Origin: Chara braunii
Lineage: Eukaryota; Streptophyta; Charophyceae; Charales; Characeae
Direction: 5' to 3'
DNA: 21,153 nucleotides
NCBI GenBank assembly: GCA_003427395.1
Contig: BFEA01000318.1
Coordinates: 150,401 to 171,553, forward strand
Shown here: one piece after another, positions 1 through 8,588 of the stretch
Position numbering within the stretch: position 1 is the stretch's first letter
How the letters are laid out: each line of letters begins with the position of its first letter
Notes under the pieces: generated by a model
Told to the model about the DNA's origin: nothing
What the model saw: only the letters and a program-made list of their open reading frames with translations
Database searches by the model: none
Program-made: the position numbers and the translations under genes

Positions 1-1383
1 CGTCTAGTCTAATCTCTCATTGTCATGTTCATACTTAGTGTGATGTTCCGGATGATCTTCTGTTCACATGCATGTGTTTTTTATCTAGTCTAATCACTCA
101 TTGTCATGTTCATACTTAGTTTGATGTTCCGGTTGATCTTCCCTTCATATGCAAGTGTTTTCCCTCTAGTCTAATCACTTATTGTCATGTTCATACTTAG
201 TATGATGTTCCGGTTGATCTTCCCTTCATATGCAAAGTGCTTTTCATCTAGTCTAGCATCTCTTTGTCTTGTTCATACTTAGTGTGCGGTTCCGGATGAT
301 CTTCTTTTCACAGGCATGTGCTTTTTATTAGTCTAATCACTCATTGCCATGTTCATACTTAGTGTGATGTTCCGGATGATCTTCCCTTCGTATGCATGTA
401 CTTTCCACTAGTCTAGTCTTCATTGTCAAGTTCATGTTCCGGATCTTTACCTTGTTGAACTCTTCTCCCTTGTGCATGTGCTTTCCACTAGTCTAGTCTC
501 ATTGTCAAAGTTCTTGTTCCAGATCTTTACCTTGTTGACATCTACTCATTGTGCATGTGTTTTCCTCTAGTCTAGTCTTCATTGTCAAGTTCATGTTCCG
601 GATCTTTACTTTGTTGAACTCTTCTCCATTTAGCATGTGCTTTCCACTAGTCTAGTCTTATTGTCAAGTTCATATTTCGGATCTTAACTTTGTTGAACTC
701 TTCTCCATTGTGCATGTGTTTTCCACTAGTCCAGTCTCATTGTCAAAGTTCATGTTCCGAATCTTTAGCCTGTTGAACTCTTCTCCCTTGTGCATGTGTT
801 TTCCACTAGTATAGTCTTCATTGTCAAGTTCATGTTCCGGGTCTTTACTTTGTTGAACTCTTCTCCATTATGCATGTGTTTTCCACTAGTCTAGTCTCAT
901 TGTCAAGTTCAGGTTTCGAATCTTTACTTTGTTGAACTCTTCTCCATTGTGCATGTGTTTCCACTAGTCTAGTCTCTAATTGTCAAGTTCATAATTCGAA
1001 TCTTTACCCTGTTGATCTTTTGTCCTTTGTGCATGTGCTTCCACTAGTCTAGCCTCTAGTTGTCAAGTTCATGTTCCAGTTTTTCACCTTGTTGATCTTC
1101 TCTTTTTTGCATGTGCTTCCACTAGTCTAGTCTCTAATTGTCAAATTCATGTTCTGGACCTTTACTTGTTGAACTCTTCTCCATTATGCATTTGCCTCCA
1201 CTAGTCTAGTCTCTAATTGTTAAGTTCATGTTCCGGATCTTTACTTGTTGACATCTACTCATTGTGCATGAGCTTTCCTCTAGTCTAGTCTTCATTGTAA
1301 AGTTCACGTTCCGGATCTTTTACTTTGTTGAACTCTTCTCCTTTGTGCATGTATTACCATTAGTCTAGTTTCACATTGTCATG
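1..1383. repeat. ~80 bp satellite array, about 18 units
   Basis: Tandem array in which CTAGTC(T) recurs near 3, 85, 166, 248, 326, 408, 488, 567, 647, 725, 805, 885, 963, 1043, 1122, 1201, 1280 and 1359, a period of about 78-82 bp. Each unit carries a CATTGTCA-GTTCAT core, a GTTCCGG motif and TGCATGTG before the next CTAGTC. Units 1-5 contain ATACTTAG between the core and GTTCCGG. Later units lack it and instead have CTTTAC-TTGTTGAACTCTTCTCC. The array runs into the left window edge, so its true length is unknown. It ends near 1383. No coding potential was seen. Confidence 0.93.
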
Positions 1384-1463
1384 TTATTCCGAAATATACT
1401 TATTCAATCTCTCACTACCAGGGCGGGTGATCGACGTTTGGTTGCTGTTACGGGGGGGGGGCT

Positions 1464-1465
<2 letters not shown>

Positions 1466-1545
<80 letters not shown>

Positions 1546-1593
1546 TCTCTCTCTCTCTCTCTCTCTTTCCCTCCCTCTCTCTCCCTCTCTCTC
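1466..1593. repeat. (CT)n microsatellite with TTCCC interruptions
   Basis: Near-pure CT dinucleotide tract broken four or five times by TTCCC or CTCCC. It directly follows a run of G residues and directly precedes the first copy of a 125 bp direct repeat. The reading frames through it (Ser-Leu on plus, Arg-Glu on minus) are simple-repeat artefacts. Confidence 0.95.
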
Positions 1594-1716
1594 TCACTTG
1601 GCGTATTAGTAATCTTTCTCCCCTCACTTGGAAACATTGTTAGGGTACGGATGGTGACCAAAATCGGACCTCACTTGGTGGAAAAAGAGGACAAGGGAAG
1701 GATAGCCGGTCCCTTG

Positions 1717-1718
<2 letters not shown>
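1594..1718. repeat. 125 bp direct repeat, copy 1
   Basis: Begins TCACTTGGCGTATTAG and ends with CCCTTGTG. It matches 1771-1895 at a constant offset of 177 bp with only three mismatches that I count. Inside it, TCACTTGG occurs three times (followed by C, A and T), so there is also a short internal repeat. A CT tract precedes both copies. The duplicated unit is therefore probably CT tract plus 125 bp segment. Confidence 0.92.

Positions 1719-1770
<52 letters not shown>
1719..1770. repeat. (CT)n microsatellite, second tract
   Basis: Pure CT tract of about 50 bp between the two 125 bp repeat copies. It lacks the TTCCC interruptions of the first tract. Confidence 0.95.
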
Positions 1771-1775
<5 letters not shown>

Positions 1776-1895
1776 TGGCGTATTAGTAACCTTTCTCCCC
1801 TCACTTGGAAACATTGTTAGGGTACGGATGGTGACCGAAATCGGACCTCACTTGGTGGAGAAAGAGGACAAGGGAAGGATAGCCGGTCCCTTGTG
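1771..1895. repeat. 125 bp direct repeat, copy 2
   Basis: Second copy of the segment at 1594-1718. The differences are T to C in the TTAGTAA(T/C) stretch, A to G in GACC(A/G)AAAT, and A to G in GTGGA(A/G)AAAG. The low divergence implies a recent duplication relative to the eroded genes nearby. Confidence 0.92.
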
Positions 1896-4598
1896 CCACC
1901 AAGAAGGCAAAAGAAATGACGCTTGAAAAAGTGGGAGAAAGGCTAGATCCGAAAAAAACATAAGTTAAAGAGAGGTCAGTTTGACTCAACCATTTCCCCG
2001 ACTGCAGGACTATGAGAAGAGGATGGGCTGATTGAACAACAAGAAGGGAACAAAGCACAGTCAAAGAGCATGGAAAAAATAGGCATGTGGGAAGGGCTAT
2101 GTGTTGACCCCCAACGAGGGACATTGTATGAATCTTCTTGCTCGTGTGGGATTGTGTAGGTGAGTAATGACTAGAAATGCCTTGAGCGGGATAAGGGCGA
2201 GAGGAACTGGGCACCAAAAGGGAAAGGGAAGAGAGACAAAGGGGCTATGGGACCCTTGACATAGAGCCAATTCATGAAAATGACTTCTTGCACTTGAGAC
2301 TTGGAAGTGTGATTGAGAGTGCAATCGTACCAAGGAAAATGTTATGTTGTATGTGCATGCATATGAGGACCCCGAAAAGACTAAGGGGCCTACTTCAATA
2401 AGGTGGGAAGCAAATTGTGAGATCCGATGAATGCGTAGAGGCGAGGGGGAGGACGGCCCCGCCACACCCCGATGACGCCATATAGCCAAAATGCTCAGGG
2501 AAATAATATGTGGCCTAAGGATGACGCTTAGCCTACCCACAAGAGAAGAGAAACGATCAAAGAACCCCTGGACTGCCTACATATTGGAAGGAGCAATTGC
2601 TTGAGAACAGAAATAAGAAAAAAAAAAAAATCAGCGTTGCGGAACGACCAGCGAGACTACCACCCGTCGTGAGGGCTGAGCTACATCCCCAATGTCAAAG
2701 CTCTCTCGCGCGATGGTCCACCCCCATCCATCTCAAAGCAGTAGGTGGGGGTGACCTTGGGACGAATGGCCCGCGCCCTTAGTATGATTGTGGGCGGGCC
2801 GAGCCAACTGGGACCTGCAGTGGGGTCGACTAAGGCTCGAAAGTCTACCGGGGTTTGGCCCTACAAAAATAGTGGAGGTGACGGGCATGGGGTTAAATTG
2901 ACCCTTGCGATTCCAATGGGGGCGCCTGACGCATTGACGTGTACACAACCCAAGATAAGAAAAATGGACTTGTGTTTACTCTTTCCCTTGTGAGAAATCA
3001 GATTTGAGAGTGGCTGGGCGCATGGTATGACCAGGCCTGGAGGTATAGCATGCATGCTATGCACTTGATCAGCCGTTCCTTTGAGGAATGGCTCTAGCCC
3101 TCCTTCGTCCGGTGCTGGTGTTCGCCAGTCCGGGGAAGCCTTGGGCAAGTCGCAGGTCGACCATTCCTCTTCGTATGAAAGAAGGGCTCCGGTTACCTGG
3201 CAGGCGGTTGGTGCTTGGCTTAGGCCAGGTTCCAATAAAAATCCCATGGCGGAGTGATCCGACCGAATGGGTGTTTTCCCCTTCTTCTTTTGAGCCCAGC
3301 GGGCTCATGCACTTTGCACATTTTTTTAATGATTGAAGGAACCAACATGAACACAACGGGTCATCAAGAAAGAATAATCTCACCCTATGAAATGACAGAC
3401 AAGCGAAGAGAAAGGAAATGAAGGGAGTTGCTAGACTGCAAGGAAAACTAGCTCACCCTTGAAGATTCTCACGAGACGAACCAACCACTATGTATGAAAG
3501 TAGGGGGAATGACACTCATTGTCTTGAGAAAAAATTTGTGAGTTATGGGTAGGAAGCGCTGGGTGCACCAAGGGAAAAACACTTGTACTATGTGTGTCCC
3601 GCTTGGGACTTGTGATTGCATGATGGGATTGAGCGTCCTGCCTTTTAGAAGAAAAGGATTGGTTTGCGCCGGCCAGTGCGGGATGCAGAATGGTCGTCCT
3701 CTTTGAAGTTCACCGGGTTCCGTGTGTGGGGGTCGGGCCACCGGACTGTCATGCAAGGGTTGGTCTCGTCGGCTGATTAGTAGCATCTTCACCCGAGCGG
3801 TCCGAGCAATGGCTTGATGACCTTGCCTAGGCCGAGTGTGAAACATTTTTAGGCGGGGCAGCTGCTTGTCGGTAGACGGCAGGGGGACCACTGCATATGG
3901 GGCAAGGAAGGAGCCTCAGAGGCGATTAAAAGCTTCTCGTAGCATGGCTTGGGAAAAACTGATTCTTGTCGGACCGATGGAAGTGAATGCTTAGACGGCC
4001 GGCTCCAATGGGCTCACCGAGATGTGCGGGGTGATTCCCGAGATTAACGTTGGGTACACGAGTGGCAAGTCGGGATGGGGTATTCTGGGTAAGGAGGAAA
4101 GGGCGAATGCCTTGCCGATACCTGGATACCGCGCTCGCGACGGTTGAGCTGCGCTTGAGGTACGGGATAAAACTCTACCGATAGTACCAGCGGAGAGACC
4201 ATATTGGGATGGCCGGTGAGGAGATGACCGGCCCGTATGTGAGGTTGCCTGATTTTTCTTTTATGTGTTCCCCCTCTGTAAAATTGATTAAGATTGGACT
4301 GTTGGATGGGACATATTTCTAAGTCTATCTCCCCCCCCATCTAAGTCCGCACGAGTGAGAGATGATCGGAAGGAAGGAGGATAGAGGTCAATTGGAATGG
4401 AACCAAGAGAAGGAATGCGGGCAAATGGATGGCCGACCGAGGGAATTATGGGAAGGAGGTACTTAGGAATGGGGAGGTAAAATAGGGAGACCTTGATGAG
4501 GGGTCTGAAATAATTCTCATCTAGGGCAAGAGTTGACCTGACCAAAAGGATCGGTTGGTGCGTTTTTATGAAAACAGGGGTCGGGTGCTGAAAACAAG
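1896..4598. other. no recognisable gene (2.7 kb)
   Basis: I found no domain, RNA gene or long convincing frame here on either strand. Frames of 60-147 codons exist on both strands, but they overlap each other and show no family motif. Local features are a 13-nt A run at 2618-2630, a C run near 4331-4339, and a purine-rich plus strand over the last 300 bases. I looked for a further copy of the four-unit family found downstream and for an LTR pair, and saw neither. Confidence 0.6.
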
Positions 4599-5411
4599 AT
4601 GGCGCGATGGTTGCCTTCCCCGATGTATACTAGCGGACTGGAAATGCCAGTAGATGTAAAAGATGGGGTATCGGTCGTCCTCTCGGAAAATGGAACGTGG
4701 ACGGACCTTGAACCAGCGTATCAAACGGTAATGCTGGAAGGAGAGGATGCTTTCCTTTGGATAGAAACAATATGGACCAATGTCAGCTTGACGAGGTTGT
4801 CACCAAGTTCAATGGATTTGGAATTTCGAGGGACAGTGGAAGCCCGAGGTTGGGTCTACTTGTCGCAAGATGGGGAAAAAGCTATGATCATAGAGTTGGC
4901 ACTCGGGAATACACCGGACGAGTTGTTTAGGAAGGCAGAAGCAGAGGTTGTGCGGGCTGCATGTCAGCGGCGGGAAATGGAAATGAAAAAGATAGACGTA
5001 CGGGTGGAACTTGGGGATAAAGGAAGCATGAGGCGACCCGTAAGAACCATGCGATGTGTGGTGCCCTCCTTCCTAGTGGATGCGGTTTTCGGAACTCGGA
5101 GCAGGCTAGTATGGATATGCCAGTCCATGACGAACCTCGGGTTATACCAATGCGCTAGGCAAGATTTTTTTCGGTTATCAGTAGAGATGGGGCCGTTCGA
5201 GGGGAACTGGGCGGAGGAGCTGGCTGAGATACTAAACTGCCTTAGCATAGACAATATCTTTGTCCCTAGCACTGTGCATTGGGGGATAGTCTATAGGAAT
5301 GTGGCAATATGGGAGATGTTTCTAGATGAGGTAAGGGAGTTGATGTACGACGAGGAGGACGACTTCAGTGATGAAGATGAAAATGAAGAGATAGAGGACC
5401 GAGATTTCTAA
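4599..5411 (+). CDS. unrecognised 270-residue protein, intact unit 1 of a four-copy tandem family
   Basis: I do not recognise this family. The ATG has A at -3 and G at +4, a good eukaryotic start context. Two blocks recur in the three downstream copies. The N block (residues ~15-92) begins with LEMPV, has GEDAFLWIETIW near 54 and ends in GWVYLSQDG. The C block (~155-250) begins VPSFLVDAVFG at ~156, has DFFRLSVEMGPF ending near 200, and closes with FLDEVRELMYD. The last 23 residues are strongly acidic and absent from the other copies. No signal peptide, membrane segment or zinc motif is visible. The N block alternates like beta strands and the C block looks helical (inference). A perfect-looking splice donor, GAG|GTAAGG, lies at 5328-5336 just before the acidic tail, so the annotated C-terminus could be wrong. 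It may be a host gene or an accessory gene of the adjacent retroelement; neither is shown. Confidence 0.62.
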   Translation: MARWLPSPMYTSGLEMPVDVKDGVSVVLSENGTWTDLEPAYQTVMLEGEDAFLWIETIWTNVSLTRLSPSSMDLEFRGTVEARGWVYLSQDGEKAMIIELALGNTPDELFRKAEAEVVRAACQRREMEMKKIDVRVELGDKGSMRRPVRTMRCVVPSFLVDAVFGTRSRLVWICQSMTNLGLYQCARQDFFRLSVEMGPFEGNWAEELAEILNCLSIDNIFVPSTVHWGIVYRNVAIWEMFLDEVRELMYDEEDDFSDEDENEEIEDRDF

Positions 5412-5444
5412 GAGGGGTAGGGTGACTTAACTTAGGGAGGACGG

Positions 5445-6229
5445 GTGACCTGGTATTGTGCAGGAAAAGAAAAGATGACTAGAGAAGAAAGGATGATGGA
5501 ATACCCCTTCAAAGGCTGGGAACCACGGCGACTCGGAGGAGGAATAGAAATGCCTATACCTACAGGGAACGGATGGAGAGGGACCACGTGCGACTGGATT
5601 GGGTTTGAGGTTGCCCGGGACTTGTCATATGTATGGATAGAGCGGATTTGGAACCCGATAAGGGAAGAGGAAGGTTGGGATGATATAGCAGAAGGCAAGG
5701 TAGAGTCAGTTGGAACGATTGTCCTTTCCGAGGATGGATGACACCTGTTTTGCACCATGTTAGCAATGGGACAGGACCCGATGTGGCTTCTAGGGGATGC
5801 AAGACCCGAACCCGGAAGGAAGGCAAGCTGTTTGCCAACTAGGGAAGGGACTAAGTTAGTAGCAGAGTTGTGATGAGAGGATGGAAGGAACTCAAGCCTC
5901 CAAGTCTACGGATAACGGCTTGGGTACCGGAATTCATAGCTGAGTGGTTTGGGGGGTTTGAGCACATTTTAGAAGTAGCCGACTCCATGAGAAAGGTGCA
6001 TATAGAGTGTGCCTGGTTGATTGAGGAGTTCTATAGGCTCTCATTGAAATATGGACCCTTCTACGGAGCTAAAGCCGAGGAAGTCATCATCGTCCTAAAA
6101 ATAGGCAGGTATGACCGCCTAGAGGTAGAGGCGGAGTCTTGGGACGCCATAGTTAGCCGGGAGGCGGCGGCTGCACCCTCCTACGTAGACGATGTCTTTA
6201 AACTATTTGAGGTACTGTGGTTCGACTGA
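5445..6229 (+). pseudogene. unit 2 of the tandem family, interrupted
   Basis: Diverged second copy. The N block lies in one frame: IEMPI at ~5547, ARDLSYVWIERIW, then GTIVLSEDG, followed at once by TGA at 5739-5741. The C block lies in a different frame from ~5870: VPEFIAEWFGG, EFYRLSLKYGPF near 6050, YVDDVFKLFEV, ending at TGA 6227-6229. A frameshift therefore falls between about 5742 and 5870. The stretch between the blocks still resembles unit 1 weakly (an LAMG next to unit 1 LALG). The anchor spacing to unit 1 is about 906 bp at the N block and 863 bp at the C block. There is no acidic tail. Either this is a decayed copy or the two blocks are now separate short frames. The family and function are unknown. 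Confidence 0.6.
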
Positions 6230-6549
6230 ATGAGGCCAAGGGGTCGAACACCGCGAAAAGGCCTGAGTATGGAGGGTGTTTGTGAAGTGAGGTGTAACAT
6301 AAGAAAGAGAGTGTGTACATTATGTCGTAGATGGTGCATAAGGATCGAAACGAGGGGGAAGTGATAACAACTGGAAAATGGGGGAGGGGGGTAGAATTGA
6401 ACGTGTATGAGTTGGGGATAGCGGCAAGAACCAGTGTACGATAAGTAGGGAGGGTTGAAAGACTAAAACACGAAAGGCGTGGAATCTCGGTGGGTGCAGC
6501 GATCGGACTAAGAAAGCAGGAAGGGAGACATTGCGAGATGGCCTGACGA

Positions 6550-7329
6550 ATGACGTCCTGGGCGGATAGACCTCGTGGGATCCTGCCACCAAGAATATCA
6601 GAGGGCAGGGTCGAAATAAGCCTGCCGACAAGAAATACGATAGGCAATCCGGTAATGGACTGGGTGGGGGTAGAGTTGGTGGAAGATACGGTGTACCTAG
6701 TAGTGAAGCTGGAATGGCGTGCGAGAGGGGAGTTCGGGGGCGTAAACTTGAACCGCCCAGGGCGTATATATGCGACGGGATCCTTACACCTGTCGGAAGA
6801 GGGATGACGGACCTTTGGGATTGCTTTGGCTTCAAGGGATGACCCCGTACGAATGTTCGAAGGGGCATGGCAAATAACCTGACGGGAGGGGTTTGAGTTT
6901 GCAGATCCGGAACGAGATGACGTGACGGCTAAGGTAAAAGTCGCCGCGGTAGGGGGTTTTGAGCTGCTAAATGAGGTCGTACGGATGAGTCTACCACCCT
7001 TCCTGCTAAGACGAATGGGAGACATAGAACGAGTGGAGCAGGCGGTGACTGCCATAACTAGGCTAAATTTTGACGAAGCATTAATGTATCGAGAATACTA
7101 TCGGGCCTTCCTAGAGATGGGGCCTTTCGGGGACGAACAAGGGCGCGAGGTGCTTTGCATTCTACGAGCAGCGATGAATATTAGGCCAGGAGTTCCGCAA
7201 ATAAGTGATGAGACCATGTGGAGATTCATCCGGCGAGAGGTAGGTCGGGGCGCGACCTACATAGATGATCTCTACCGGTTGTACGAACAGCCAGGGGAGG
7301 TTACTGCTCTCAGGGGTATAGAGGGATAG
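6550..7329 (+). pseudogene. unit 3 of the tandem family, one frame with two TGA stops
   Basis: Third copy, lying wholly in one reading frame. The N block has VEISLPT at ~6613, VEDTVYLVVKLEW and GSLHLSEEG, then TGA at 6805-6807. The frame continues through a linker comparable with unit 1 residues 93-150 (IALASRDDP against unit 1 IELALGNTP), meets a second TGA at 6880-6882, and then reads the C block: LPPFLLRRMG, EYYRAFLEMGPF near 7117, YIDDLYRLYEQ. It ends at 7327-7329. With only two substitutions to stops and no frameshift, this is the least decayed of the three broken copies. If TGA were read through or spliced out, a full product would result; nothing here shows that. Confidence 0.6.
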
Positions 7330-7547
7330 TTGAGACTAGAAAAGATAAATAAAAACACGAAGGATAAGGGAGGCAGTAGGTGGGTGGATTCTGAAGATTG
7401 GTTGTAACCCTTTCTATGTGGACTATGCAGGGAATCGCCAAGGTAACAATGGCGGCAAGACGTGAGCGAATGAAATGTCAGTCCCGTGTGCGAATGAAAC
7501 GTCAGCCCCGGTACCCCGGACCGCCCTGGAACAACGGAGGACGATAG

Positions 7548-8120
7548 GAAGTATCCCTCCCGTCGAGTTCTACTTATCGGGGGTTCGACACAGAATGGCG
7601 GGCTGTGACTTTGGGAAGGGACGCCGCCTTTATGTTGGTAGAATGTCGGTGGACAGGGATGAGACTCCATCGAGGACCCGGAGACGATCTGTTTTCTAAT
7701 TTGGAAGTTACCGGGACCATGTATTTGCCTGAGATCGGTTAGCACTCGTTGGGAGTAGAGATAGCACAAGGTCACGAGCTGACCCCGGTCTTTCGAAGGG
7801 CCGCCCGGACATTGACCCGGATAGGATAATCGGTCAGGGGAAGAAGGAACGTGAGCTTACTGACCCGGGTGGAAATAGGAGGTTGGAGGGAGTTCAGGAC
7901 ACCGACCACACCGCTGAGATGCTGAGTGCCCCGTTTTATGATAGACCTCGTCTTCGGAAGCCTCGCAAGGGCGCGGGAGCTGGCAGATTCAGCGATAGTC
8001 TGGGCAGGCCACTTTCCATCCCCTACCATTGGGATGTTCTACGATGTCGCTGTGGAGCACGGGCCGTTCTGGGGAAACAGGGCCCACGATGGAGAGCCGC
8101 GAGAGCGAGAGCGGGATTAG
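7548..8120 (+). pseudogene. unit 4 of the tandem family, decayed
   Basis: Fourth copy, again recoverable in one frame but with four stops: TAG 7545-7547 just ahead, TAG 7740-7742, TAA 7827-7829 and TGA 7923-7925. Recognisable blocks are EVSLPSSS, GRDAAFMLVECRW, GTMYLPEIG (then the TAG), VEIAQGHE, then PRFMIDLVFGSLARA and MFYDVAVEHGPFWGNRA. After that the similarity fades, and SLRTEVRRW at ~8160 in another frame may be the remnant of the C-terminal helix. N-block spacing to unit 3 is about 935 bp. It is the most eroded copy, and its start cannot be fixed. Confidence 0.52.
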
Positions 8121-8588
8121 CATCCGCATGCGGGTCAATAGGGCAGATCGAGTATAGTTCGCTGCGTACGGAAGTTCGCCGATGGAAATAAGAAAGGGGC
8201 CTCAGACATGGATGGCTAAAACCCACTAGCAAAACAAAGAAAGGGGGGGGGGTAGACTCCTAATGATTGACCATAACCCTGAAGGTCAAAAACGGGAAAC
8301 GGTGCTCGGGAAGGCTTCCCCTAGCAGGATGCCTAACCCGGACTCCCTCGCGTCGGCCGACGGGACAAGGGAACTACAAACGAGCTTGTGATAAAGAAAG
8401 CCCAATCACGTTCATAGCTCGGTTGGGCGGCAGGGCCAGTCGTGGCTCCTCCTTAAGGAGGGCAATCAGAAAACGGGGATAGGAAAGAAGACTATGAAGA
8501 TAAGCCAACAGCTGTGAGCCTAGGGAACCTAAAAACCTCGCATTGCGTGTGTCCTGGGAATTATTTGGCTTATGCAGAACTAGGCAAA
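8121..8588. other. intergenic / presumptive retroelement leader
   Basis: No gene recognised. It holds a run of G at about 8241-8250 and a GC-rich stretch before the gag ATG. A 5' LTR end and a tRNA primer-binding site (TGG...) would be expected somewhere upstream of gag. TGGCTAAAACCC at 8213-8224 starts with TGG, but no LTR boundary supports it. Confidence 0.35.

Noticed and set aside
1381-1719. Reading frames on both strands through the CT tract
   Set aside because: They translate a dinucleotide repeat (Ser-Leu or Arg-Glu) and have no other content.
3088-3336. 82-codon plus-strand frame in the gene-poor left part
   Set aside because: No motif or family resemblance, and overlapping frames of similar length on the other strand are equally plausible.
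6198-7055. 285-codon minus-strand frame
   Set aside because: It overlaps unit 3 of the tandem family, which shows conserved blocks on the plus strand; the minus frame has no motif and no counterpart in the other units.
8213-8224. Primer-binding site TGGCTAAAACCC
   Set aside because: It starts with TGG, but there is no LTR boundary before it and no tRNA match I can confirm.
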